Source: Gloeopeniophorella convolvens
Taxonomy: Eukaryota > Basidiomycota > Agaricomycetes > Russulales
Direction of reading: 5' to 3'
Assembly (NCBI GenBank): GCA_022496205.1
Contig: WTXD01000294.1
Span: forward strand, 1 to 13,236
DNA length: 13,236 nt
Both the position numbers and the translations under genes were made by a program. The notes under the pieces are model-generated. The model searched no databases and was not told the origin of the DNA. It saw only the letters and a list, made by a program, of their open reading frames with translations. Position 1 is the stretch's first letter. Each line of letters opens with the position of its first letter. Below, one piece after another: positions 1 to 9,600 of the stretch.

Positions 1-223
1 AGTCCCCAACGTCAACGTCAACTGGCATCATCACCACCGGCAACCTTATCTGTTGTGCGCGGCACGTACACATAATGCTCATTCCTCATGGGGCCTGTAT
101 GTTTTGCATACTTTTCAGCACTCGGCGAGCCAAGAAGGGTCGAGAGCCAGCTTCCACTGTTGATCTATCCAATGCGTGTAGGACATGTCATATATATAGT
201 ACGTACTAGAGCACACCTTTTCA
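1..223. other. intergenic, downstream of copy 1
   Basis: No gene is supported here. The stretch lies 3' of the minus-strand copy 1 gene and should hold its 3' UTR and polyadenylation region. An AT-rich TATATATAG element sits near 189-198. The short plus-strand open frame from 88 has no coding character, and it runs antisense into copy 1. Confidence 0.5.
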
Positions 224-1313
224 CTACGACGCGACAGAACCAGCGGCCGTGCGCCGTTCGTAGTCCTCCCAGAACGCCCGCAGAGCACGGCAAACGATCA
301 GCTCGCCATCAGCGGGATACCATATGAGTTTCCCACTGCGCGGATACGAGAGCAGCTCCCCTTCTACGGGCAGCGCTCGAAGAAAGTCTCCCAGGCGCTC
401 CTTGACGGGCTCCGTGATCTTGAGGACGCGGAGGACAGCAGCCTTCTTCCCGTCTTTACCCAGCGTTATCGCTCGAAGCAAACACACCTGCGCTGTAGCA
501 TACCAAGACACAATGAGACAAACCACAACTGTACGGCACAGCACATAAAAAAATTACCCGTGTGAACGCCATGAGCTGCGGCGACCCGACTCCATGCGAC
601 CGGGTAGTGAGCGCCCTCTTTCGCCTTGAGCCAAAATACGAGCGATGACCTGGCAAAGTTGACCGGGAACGGTGCCCAAACCGCTCGACCACGGCACGTC
701 CGCGAGCACGCCTTGCCGGACTTGGGGTACGACGACCAGCCGCGAGCTGCGCCTGCGTCACCAGCCCCTCTCTGCAGGAGCTCCGCCAGGCCGGTGTCTG
801 GGCGACGTAGGAGGCCGGGAGACACATGCACGGACGCGCTGGCCCGCATGAGGTCGTGGCCTCCTCAAACGCCGTGGAATGTCGCCTTCCTGGGCGACCC
901 CGGAACCGTATCTGGCCAACTCTGTAAGATCCTGTGTGCGTATAGAGGAACCCTAGTCCTCGGGAACGGCAACTTGCTGCCGTCGACGTCAGCCGGTCGT
1001 ACAGCAAGCGGCCCGGCAATTGCTGGCCGTGACGGGAAGCGCCACCGAAGCTGTAATGCGCCGAAATGTCGATGAAGTCGAGCGTTGAAGGCGAGCAGGT
1101 TCAGTGTACGGATGCGCCTTGAGGACCGTCTCCCGCCTCTCTGGATCGCTTCACGATCAGCGGCGCTGACGATACAAGCGTGATTGTGCACGTGGCCGCA
1201 AGGGATGGGGGTCGGATATAGTGTGTTGGTATACGGTATGTGGGGGATGACAAAACCGAGGCAAGGCGGTGAAAGATGGTGGATCGCAGACCGCCGGCTG
1301 CAAGTGGGATCAT
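224..1313 (-). pseudogene. lineage-specific gene of unknown function, copy 1, frames broken
   Basis: Function unknown. It is a diverged paralogue of the gene at 5047-6167 and resembles a family of roughly 300-residue proteins that I associate with expanded copies in Agaricomycetes. The proposed ATG at 1313 opens a leader containing STIFHRLA, matching SIFYRLA in copy 2. Next come pieces reading RTLN, PARLQ, DFIDIS, LLYDRL and GQIRFR, followed by a WSSYPKSGKA block. A 65-nt intron (557-493) starts GTAATT and ends CTACAG. The last exon (492-224) is intact: it reads KKAAVLRVLKITEPVKERL, then ELLSYPRSGKL, ALRAFWEDYERR and a TAG stop. Upstream of the intron the frame changes several times (near 1105, 1084, 950-880, 850 and 560), mostly as one missing base against copy 2. 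No signal peptide or known domain was recognised. It could be a real pseudogene or an intact gene read through assembly errors. The start is uncertain. Confidence 0.62.
493..557 (-). other. intron of copy 1
   Basis: The GTAATT donor and CTACAG acceptor bound 65 nt at the same place as the copy 2 intron (5381-5309). Copy 2 has TTCACTCGTG before its donor and copy 1 has TTCACACGG, one base fewer. Restoring that base puts the intact last exon in frame in phase 1. Confidence 0.7.
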
Positions 1314-1604
1314 GGTCCACGAAAGGAGAGGAAGTCCCGTGACCACGTGACCGCCATTTCGAATGGCCGCGGGCGGCCATGTCAACGCGTCAACACGGGC
1401 GTATATTGCAAAGGGCTTGTTCTGTCACATATCCGGCATATCCAATCAATCTGCCTGCTACAATGTATTTACTGCCTCGTTCTGGATAAAATACTTTTTT
1501 TGTAAGTGTCGTCCGGCTGACGCGTGGGGGCGGAAAGCATACGGCGGGGTTCTTCTTCCCATTGGCCTGTCTACTGAGCGAGACAAAATCATGAAGATCA
1601 ATGC
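1314..1604. other. intergenic between NTPase 3' end and copy 1 start
   Basis: This 291-base spacer separates the stop of the NTPase-like gene (1605) from the proposed start of copy 1 (1313). It holds an AT-rich patch near 1464-1506 with a run of T on the plus strand, read as A-rich sequence on the gene strand. That suits a 3' UTR and polyadenylation region. The overlapping short open frames on both strands show no recognisable protein. Confidence 0.5.
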
Positions 1605-2799
1605 TCAGTTCGCCTCTCCGAGAGGGTACATCGTGTGCAGTGCTTTGTTGACTGCCGAACCAACTCTGCCGGAGAAATCCCATTGGCACGCCCTCACCGC
1701 AAGCGCCGCCCACGCTTCAGGAGACTCCGCGACTGGTCGGAGCGTGTCCATTGACATTCCCGAGCACCAGTAGTCAAACGACGTGAAGGAAGGGCCCTCA
1801 CCCTCGAGTACGTGCGCTGCCTCGATGGATCGTCGTAAAACACCTGCTTGAAGCCCGGCGTTTTGTCGCCTAGAGAGAATACGATGCGGATGATGGGCAC
1901 GCTGCCTGCCTTGGGATCCTGGGGGTCCAACAGGCCAAATCTGAACGGGTCCATCCGTCTGAACGATTCTGCAGCGGGCGAGATCGTCTGACCGTAAAGC
2001 TTCACCTGGACAAGAATGTACCCGAGGTTCGCGCTCCCGCTTATGCGCTCACTCTGGTACAGATAGGGAATTACCATATCAACGCCGGGCTGACAGCACG
2101 CTCCCATGGCGGCCGCGCCCCGTGAGAGAAACCGAGTATATGTTCGCCTCGGAAACGGCCGTTTCCAGTGCCGGTGCGAAGTGGCTGAAATGCATCTTGG
2201 TGTCTCCGAATATGCGCTCGAATGTCTTGCCCGTGTCTCCGACGCGCCAAACAGAGGGGGTATCGTCTTGCATTCCCGAACGAAGAGCTGGGAGAGTAAC
2301 TGCTTGACCGAGAAGACAGGTGAGGCGGCCCCGTCTGGCAATTCTTTGTGCATCAATTTTGCTACTTTGTCGCGAGCCCAGATGAAGAACGACCCACGAG
2401 CAACCCTCCACGATCCCCCTGATTGATGGGATAACTGCCCAAGATTGCTCGGAGAGCTTGAGGCAGAAAAAAGCCGGGATCGTCAGAGCGCATGATGAGG
2501 GAGGCGGCCTCCGAAAGAATTGGTTCTGATGGTGCAGCGCTGATCATGTATTGTTATCTTTCGAAACCTCCAGACAGATACGCATACGCTGTTCCACTTG
2601 TTCGCGCGTGACGTCAGTTGGTTGGTCCGTGTATCGCGTACCGTTGATATCTAGCGGAGGCGCTGCGATAGGATAGCGATTTCTGGGACTCGCTGAGTTG
2701 GCTTCCCAAGCGTAGTCGGCACATAGCAGTTTGGCCTGCGCAAAATCGAGCACCAACTTTCTCACTCGCGCACTTCCACTGTCATACAGCGAACCCCAC

Positions 2800-2847
2800 C
2801 TAGACTTTGGTCAACGCCGGTCAGGATGCTCACGAAGAACAACTCAC
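2800..2847 (-). other. intron of the NTPase-like gene
   Basis: This 48-nt intron has a GTGAGT donor, a CTGAC-type branch point and a TCTAG acceptor. Splicing joins IAHMGRPL to WGSLYDSG in frame, in phase 2. It is the cleanest splice event in this gene and supports the minus-strand assignment. Confidence 0.75.
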
Positions 2848-3291
2848 AGAGGCCGTCCCATATGTGCGATGGATTCCACTGATGTCACCTCTTCGATGGT
2901 GCAAAACCGCATGCCGATTTTGTGTGAGTCCATGAGCTGGTCGAAACCGATTGCACTGAAAGGCGTGGGCAAGGCCTCGGACGGTCGGGTCGAGTAGGAG
3001 CAAACTCGGAGATCTTCGAGTCGGTGGACACGAAGAAAACAAAGGAAGAGCCACCGTGGAGCATGCGGAGAACCCGTCGAAGCTCACTGAAGTTGGACGG
3101 AAGTGGTCGCGCATATTCGTTCATCAGTTCGTGTGCTTCGTCGAATGTGATGAAGATATCGGGGACGTGGCTTTTCCTGGGGTTGACCGAGTTAGCCAAG
3201 AGCACGTCTTGACCGCCAGTACTTTCTTCTTCAACAGGTTCTCCTCCGCTCGTTGAGGGAGTTCTCTGTCTCTTTCGAGAGCTATGACGGC

Positions 3292-3337
3292 CTGAGTAAG
3301 ATTGGATTTGAACAACGATATGACCAGACTATCGCAC
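3292..3337 (-). other. intron of the NTPase-like gene
   Basis: This 46-nt intron runs from a GTGCGA donor to a TACTCAG acceptor. It joins FYDAVLRRAEK to AVIALERDRELPQ in phase 0 with the frame preserved. Confidence 0.65.
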
Positions 3338-3593
3338 CTTTTCAGCTCTTCGTAAGACTGCGTCGTAGAATGTTCGCCTTTGCTCGCCTACGGTACGCAA
3401 GCTTTGCCTTTTGTCATGTACTCCCTGAAAAGGCCTATGCGCTCTGGTGGGTCCACGTCCCCGAACGACTCGAGGGTTTTCGCCGTTTCCTCGGATAGAG
3501 CGATGAGGAACGTATACATCCGCTTGTACGACTCGCTTGTTGTGTCGGAGCGGGTCAAATATCTGCGAAGATTGACGTCCGCTGGCGGGAACC

Positions 3594-3647
3594 CTGACAG
3601 ACGACGTGAGACATTCAAGCACCAAGAGTCCTGGACGCAGACCATAC
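3594..3647 (-). other. intron of the NTPase-like gene
   Basis: The GTATGG donor and CTGTCAG acceptor bound 54 nt between the Walker A exon (ending PTLQ) and the exon beginning FPPADVNLRRYL. The exons on either side are out of frame by one missing base at the junction. Confidence 0.6.
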
Positions 3648-3863
3648 CTGTAGTGTTGGGGTTTCGCAGTTGATTGGAATCGAGAGGTGCGTCTTGGCGA
3701 ACTCGTCAAGTAAACGAGACTTGCCCGTCCCAGACGACTGAATGATGGGACAGTAGGGTGCGTAGATTTTCGTCGATCTTTTCATGAACTCGACGACGTG
3801 GTCCTCCAGCGCCTTTGTGCGACAGAGGCGTTCACGAATGGGACATTCCAGGATTTTCCGTTG

Positions 3864-3913
3864 CTGTACGGCCGTCAATTATGGTACGACACAGAGAGGC
3901 TGCACAAACCCAC
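3864..3913 (-). other. intron of the NTPase-like gene
   Basis: The GTGGGT donor and GTACAG acceptor bound 50 nt between the exon reading IVFTNVSRYIGAGT and the exon reading KILECPIRERL just before Walker A. The spliced frame is off by one missing base. Confidence 0.55.
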
Positions 3914-4611
3914 CTTGTTCCCGCTCCAATATATCTGGACACATTGGTAAAAACGATCATGTCACCGTTGAGCACATGATCCGCGCAACAGGCCATACTC
4001 ACCCTCCGGTTTGAATTCCTTCTGTGGGCTTTTGAAGAACAAATCTGGTGCTGAAATGTTACAACCCATCCAGCGTCCGATTAATGAACGCGCCATTGAC
4101 GATCAGCTCCCGGAAATTTCCCTGTTGTTCCATCGTCTTGAGTGAATTGAAGAGATGTTGGGCTGTCCAGGGTCGGAGAGCCTGTCTTCGAAGGTCCTGC
4201 GTTCGACAATATTTGGGCATAGCTTGGGATATTGTCCATCACCAACAATACAGCAAACCAAAAGGAGGGCAATTCTTTCTTCAACATGGCATCGGTCGCA
4301 CCCTTGACGGATGCAGTCAACTTCCGGTTGAACAACTCGATCTCTTCAAATTTGAGACAGGCTAGGATGTCTTCAACGGCGAATGTACCATCTGACTGGA
4401 GAGGAGGATCCGGAGGAGGCGGGTCCAGATCTTCGTCGCTCTCGATTTTGACTTTCTTGGCCTTAGGAGACGCAGGGGATGGTGAAGGGCTGATAGACTT
4501 ATCCATGGATACGTCCGGCTCTTCCGAGTCTACCTCTATATCTGCGTCTTGGAGCCAGGTTTTGTCCTGAGGTGCATGATCAGGAGAACTGAATAGCGAG
4601 CGTTTTGACAT

Positions 4612-5046
4612 GATTGTACGGGGTCAAGTAAGTTGTCGATCCACGCCCCATTTAGGGGTCGGCTTTCGGTGTGGCGGGCCGCTGTGCCGTCCGCGTGTTA
4701 TGCGCGCTCGCTGCTCCGAGTCCACATTGACTCTGACACGCATCGAGGCGACAGTGATCTACCGTGTAAGTACTACAGATCGATCGGTTGTCATCAATGT
4801 GGGTGCGGTCTGCTTATGGGTAACTATACTGCGGCCGAAGTGCTAGATTCTGATCTCGTTACTGCCGCCATAGAGCTCTGGATGAGATGGCAAGGGCAAG
4901 GGCTCCTGCAGTACTGACTGCTGTATTGAAGTATATAAACATATTCCACCTTCACACCACGCAGTGAACCAAAGGACCCTATGTCGAGAACCTTGCATCG
5001 TCGGATGCACACTAGGTATATCGGTAGGAAGCAGGGCTACTTTCCG
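4612..5046. other. intergenic, 5' region of the NTPase-like gene
   Basis: This 435-base spacer lies between the NTPase start (4611) and the stop of copy 2 (5047), so it should hold the NTPase promoter and the copy 2 3' region. A TATATAAAC element at about 4931-4939 reads as a TATA box on the plus strand, but no convincing plus-strand gene follows. On the minus strand it is about 320 bases from the NTPase ATG. The short open frames here have no recognisable product. Confidence 0.45.
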
Positions 5047-6167
5047 CTATGACACCACACGAACGTGGGCTGCCATGTGACGGTCGTGATCCTCCCAGAA
5101 TGCTTGAAGGGCACGAGAAATCTTCAGCTTGTCGCCGGAGCGTCGGAAGGCCACGAGCCTCCCGGAGCGCGGATAGATGAGCAACTCCCCTCTCTGGGAT
5201 GTGAGTGAAGGAAGACCCCTGGGCGTGCTTTGATGGGCTCCGTAATCTCGAGGACGCGAACGACAGCTGCCTCTCCTTTGCGTATTGTTGGCTCGAAACA
5301 GATGATCCCTGCCCTAAAGCATCGCGAAAGCACAATTGAGACGACCCAACTGCCCAGTAAAGTAGCTTATGAAAAGGTTACCACGAGTGAACAATCCCTC
5401 CTTCGGTAGCCCGGCTCCAATATTGATCTGGGCGCGGTCGACGCCCTCTCTCGTTTTCACGTAGCATGTAAACCCACACCTGGCAAAGTTCGCTGGGAAC
5501 GGTTGCCCGAACCGCTCCACCACCGGTATGTTCCCGAGCACGCGCCTACCGGCCTTGGGATAGGATGACCAGGCCGCAAGCTGTTCCCGGGTCGCCAAAT
5601 CCTCCTCCCGTAAAAGCTCTGCCAGGCCGATCTTACAGGGTTGCGTCAAGTGGCCAGGAGACACATGCCACGGCGCGCCGTTGCCCCGCAGCAGGTCGCG
5701 GCCTCCTCGAACGCGCGCGGGACGTTATTATCTTGGGCGACCCGGAAGAATAGTTGGCCATATCCGGTGGGGTCCCCCGGCGGCAGGTAGTAGAGGAACC
5801 CTTGGGTTCCGTCTGGGAACGGCACCTTCCCGATGCCTGGCTCGAGGCGATCGTACCGCAGAAAAGAGCGCCGAGCTCCAAGACTGTGACGAGCCCATAT
5901 GGTAGCTGTACCGAGTGAGAGGTCGATGAAGTCGGAGGGTTGAAGGCGAGCAGGGTCAAGGGTGCGGATGAATCTTCCTCTAAGCAGTCACTTTGAAAAG
6001 AATTGGCCCGTCTCGCGGTAGACGGGTCCTGACAAGGATGAGAGGTGTCGTTGTGCAAATAAGCTGTGAGAAAGACCGGCTTGAATACAGTGAGTTGATT
6101 TATGGGACGAGCGGGAGCGCAGAGATGCAGCAAGGCGGTAAAAGATGGATGCGGTTGGGCCCGCCAT
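5047..6167 (-). pseudogene. lineage-specific gene of unknown function, copy 2, frames broken
   Basis: Function unknown; paralogue of the gene at 224-1313 and the better preserved of the two. The proposed ATG at 6167 gives MAGPTASIFYRLAASL, but that frame meets a TGA at 5990-5988, so the 5' end is uncertain (a missed intron or a break). After the stop, RFIRTLDPARLQPSDFIDL is in frame. The core then reads FLRYDRLEPGIGKVPFPDG, GFLYYLPPGDPTGYG and FFRVAQDNN. A one-base loss near 5691-5707 leads into RDLLRGNGAPWHVSPGHL, WSSYPKAGRRVLGNIPVVE and FGQPFPANFARCGFTCYVK. A 73-nt intron (5381-5309) follows. The last exon reads GEAAVVRVLEITEPIK, then loses a base in the G run near 5181-5195. It continues GELLIYPRSGRLVAF and ALQAFWEDHDRH to a TAG at 5047-5049. 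Its shared intron position and matching blocks with copy 1 show duplication of a spliced gene, not of a retrocopy. Confidence 0.68.
5309..5381 (-). other. intron of copy 2
   Basis: This 73-nt intron has a GTAACC donor and a GGGCAG acceptor; an earlier TTTAG is an alternative. With GGGCAG the exons join in phase 1 as GLFTR-G-IICFEP, and the position matches the copy 1 intron. Confidence 0.65.
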
Positions 6168-6633
6168 GATGAAGGGTTACAAGCGAGAAGGTCACTCGCG
6201 AGTGCACGACAGCCTGAGGTCGCGCGTACGCGACTGAAGTAGATATTACATAAAAACGCGCGCGCTGTGCTCCGGAATGGCGGAATGGAGTCTGGCACCG
6301 AGTAACGACTCGGAACTCCCAATAAACACATATGAAACACTACTTCATTACCCAGACCATGAACTCCTTCTACGACAATGACGACAAACCGAAAAGAGCG
6401 TTGTTGCAGGGACTATGTAGTATAACTATGAAGAACACGAGCAGCAGCAGCGCAGACCCGAAACGACCGACCGAGCGACCATAATTAGAGCTTATAATGC
6501 GGAAGACACAGCGGGAGAGCGGGAGTCGGGGGGCACGGAAACGCGAGAGCAATGGAACGAATGTGCAGCGTGCAGGGTCAGGGTCAGCGAATAGATATAG
6601 ATATACGTGCGGGGCGCGCGCGTGGCGCGCGCC
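6168..6633. other. intergenic: kinase 3' region and copy 2 5' region
   Basis: This 466-base spacer separates the kinase stop (6634) from copy 2. The kinase-proximal part is AT-richer, with short tandem GATATA units at about 6592-6603, a CAG/CTG run near 6439-6451, and ATTATAAG and TAATTATGG motifs around 6479-6498 that suit cleavage and polyadenylation. No frame with coding character was seen. Two perfect palindromes lie close to the proposed copy 2 start and are listed separately. Confidence 0.5.
6193..6232. promoter_or_regulatory. pair of perfect palindromes upstream of copy 2
   Basis: CACTCGCGAGTG (6193-6204) is a perfect 12-base palindrome and CGCGTACGCG (6223-6232) a perfect 10-base palindrome, 18 bases apart. 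They start 26 bases upstream of the proposed copy 2 ATG. Twofold symmetry suits a dimeric regulator, but no named site is claimed, and GC-rich palindromes also arise by chance. Confidence 0.3.
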
Positions 6634-9600
6634 TCATCGCGGCGACGACGCGAACAGCGAGAGCATCTTCTCCGCGCCGCGCTTGAGCTTCTTGTTCTTC
6701 TGTTTCTCGTGCTCATCTACGGGCGGCGCGCGCACCGTCTCGATAACGTCGGGGTCGAGCCGCGCGTCGCCGTTCGTCGACGCGTCGCTCGACGAACCGG
6801 GGCTCCCGACCGACACCGTGCTCTCCTTCGACTTGAGCGACGGATGCGGTAGCGTGCGCGGCGACGATGCGGACGACAGCGTCGTGCTCTCGCTCGCGCT
6901 GATCAGCGACTTGCCCGCGGACTGCGACGACCGCGCGGACGGCGGCGACTTGGCGCGCAGGAACGTCTTGGGCGTGCGCCGGAACGGCAGCGCGCCGGTG
7001 CGCCCGCGGCGCTCCTTCTGCGCGGGGGTCGGCGAGCCGCCGCCGTTGGTGAGCGTCGTGGCGGTCGAGAGGCGCGTCGAGTCTGAGATGCCTGACGTCG
7101 AGCGGTTCGGCGTCGAGCCCTTGCGGAAGACAGCGAGCTTGTAGCGGTCGACGACGCCACGCGCAAAGAGGCTCGTCCCGCGCGCGCCGTTGCGATCCTC
7201 ACCGTCAGCCTCGATGAAGTCCCAGTGTCCGTCGCGCTCCATGCGCACGTCGTCGTCGTTCGCGTCGAGAGGTCGCGGTCGAGCGCGGGCACACCCGACT
7301 TTTCGCGCCGGTTGCGCTGGCGACTCGGGCGCTGCGCGTGCGTCTTGGGCGCCGGCACCTTTTTCGCCTCCTTGCGATGGATGTCGGGGCCGTTGGACGC
7401 AGCAGCAGCGGCCTCGGCGGCGGCCTTGATAGGCGAGGGTGGCGTCATGGGTGTCGGGATATCCTCGCTCGCGCGTGGGGTGGCGTCGGCGACTGGTGCA
7501 GGAGGCTTAACACTCGTGTCGACAGGTGGGAGCTCGGGCCTGGTCGCGACCGGGCTCTTGGCAGGCGGCGCAGGCGGTGGGAGGGCAGCAGGCCGCGCCT
7601 CGGGGGTCTTCGGCTCCGGCGTATGTTCGCCCTGGCCCTCCACTTCAACAGTAGCTGGTTCCACAGTCTCGGGGGCGATCGCGCCATTGAGCTCGGCGAG
7701 GATGCTGTCGCCCGTGACGTCCTCCTCCTCTTCCTCCTCTTCAGACACCTCTTCCTCATCATCGATGATAACGGAATGCCGGCCTTTGAACGAGTACCCG
7801 TCGAACACGTCGATGCCGTCGTCCGGCGGCGGGTGGACCGAGGAGCTGCGCGACTGCGATGGCGTGGCGACCGAGTCTTCGCCGTCTGTCGCCTCTTGGT
7901 CGGTCTGGTCGCGCTCCTGGTCCGTGTCCACGTCGTTCTCATCATTAATTACAGGTATATCGAGGAAGGTGTCGTCAAAATTCTGGGTATCGCTTGCATT
8001 TGAGGGGTCAATGGGAGGGATATATGGGGCTGCGCGAGACGTCAGACGTGAATACTGACAAGTGAAAGGGATCACGAACGTATATAGCGCTTGTAATACA
8101 CGTGGGCCCAATCTCTGCCAGAATCGCAAGGTATCAGCAGAGCACTCACATACTGGGCAAATACTCACATCATCGAGAAATAAGGGTGGCGCTTTATTCG
8201 CGGCTCGCTGATACGGAGCGCCGGATTGCGCTGCAGAAGCTACGCACATGCACAATCCCGTTAGCAACCGCGCCAATTCCGGACGAAACAAAAAGAAGCA
8301 ACTCACTCCCCGGAGAAGACTCTTCGTATCTTGGTCCATCGCCCGGTCGTCCGGGAACTGGAGCTCGTCCTGCAGGACTCTGACATACATGTCCGAGTGG
8401 TTGTCCGCCCAGAACGGCGTCTACACATAGGACCCCAATTCAGTCATCCTGGAGTAGGTCTGATGGAGTGGGAAGCACTCACGATGCCTGTGAGCATCTC
8501 ATACAGCATCGTGCCGAAGCTCCACCAGTCGGACCTCATAGCTGTACGGCAGCCCTGGATCACCTCCGGCGCGAGGTACTCCGCTGTTCCGCAGAATGTG
8601 CTTGTGGTGTCCGCATTGCGCGGCGGCCACGGGCCATTCGCGATGTCCTTGTCGTCCTTCATCCAGTGCGGCGAGGCCCCCGCGACGGCGGCGTCCCGGG
8701 CGCGATCGCGCGGCGCGGGAACTCCTTCGAGAGGCCAAAGTCGGTCAGCACGATGTGCCCGTCCGCCGCGATGAGGATGTTCTCCGGCTTGAGGTCGCGA
8801 TAGACGACGCCCGCCGTATGTAGGCCCTCGACGCCCTCGACAATCTCGGCCGCGTAGAAGCGTGCGCGGTCGCGCCCAAGGCGGCCCCACCGCGCGAGCT
8901 GCGTCGCGAGGTCGCCACCAGGTGGAAGTCCTGCGCCAAGCCGCGGCGTCAGCGCGGAAAGAAGGGAAGCAGTTATATCCAGGCACGCACCATAACAAGG
9001 AAGAGGTTTTCCTTGTCGTGGAAGCTCCACCAGAGCTTGACGACGAAGGGATCGCTGCCTTCGGCGGCCATGCGGCGAAGCACGGCTTGCTCCGTGAGCG
9101 TGTGCTGGAGCTCCTGGTGCGCGAGCACATGGCGCTTGGTAATCGCCTTGAGCGCATACAGGTCCGCGCTGTTCTTATGCTTCACGAGGGCACCTTGCCT
9201 GCACAGCCCTTGCCGAGTACGCGCATCATCTCAAAGTCGGACACCTGCACCTTGCGCGAGACGCGGTCCTTGGCCGGCGCGGCCGACTTGGACCGCTTCT
9301 TGCGCCGCTCGCGCGATGTGTTGACCGACGACTCGTCCTCTGTTGCGGACGCAGAGGCTGACGCAGTCTCGATTGCGCTCGCCCCGACAGAGGTGGCGGA
9401 CTGCGTGTACACGCGTGAGAGGCGCGCCGCCTTGTCCGGGTCCGCGGACTGCGAGCGCGGAATGCGCGACGGGTGCTCGAGGGGCACCGGGGTGATCGGG
9501 GCGGCATCTTGGGCGACGCCATTGATGATACTATCGGCAGGGGCGGGAGCGGGAGATGACGTGGCAGCAACGGTGGCGGCGGCAGCGGCAGCGGCGGCAG

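Larger units (their letters stand above)
1605..4611 (-). pseudogene. P-loop NTPase-like protein of an expanded basidiomycete family, frames broken
   Basis: The encoded protein would be about 900 residues with a predicted nucleotide-binding domain; its biological role is unknown. The ATG at 4611 opens a low-complexity acidic and Ser/Pro-rich N-terminus reading MSKRSLFSSPDHAPQ, with a lysine cluster PKAKKVK that could be nuclear targeting. Next come SPTLDSPTSL and MEQQGNFRELIVNGAFINR. The Walker A motif SSGTGKSR lies at about 3715-3738, and a Walker B-like strand DIFITFDEAH at 3131-3160. After that are FVFFVSTDSKISEFAP (a probable sensor strand), PTPFSAIGFDQLMDSHKIG, QPGVDMVIPYLY (about 2060-2100), and a C-terminus with FDYWCSGMSMDTL ending at a TGA at 1605-1607. 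I recognise this architecture from multicopy Agaricomycete proteins without assigned function. Introns read as 3913-3864, 3647-3594, 3337-3292 and 2847-2800; a fifth starts at 4002 but lacks a clean acceptor. At least thirteen frame changes interrupt it. It is either a decayed copy or an intact gene with assembly indels. Confidence 0.78.

Noticed and set aside
4931..4939. TATATAAAC as a promoter for a plus-strand gene
   Set aside because: Downstream on the plus strand lies only the antisense of copy 2, and no coding frame follows at a useful distance.
224..6167. LTR-retrotransposon reading of the two direct repeats around an internal gene
   Set aside because: The repeats encode protein, share an intron, are well diverged, and show no terminal TG/CA ends, primer site or reverse transcriptase or integrase text. 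Gene duplication fits better.
7225..8058. 277-residue plus-strand open frame
   Set aside because: It is antisense to the kinase C-terminal tail. Its poly-Ser run is the reverse of the acidic codon run on the real strand.
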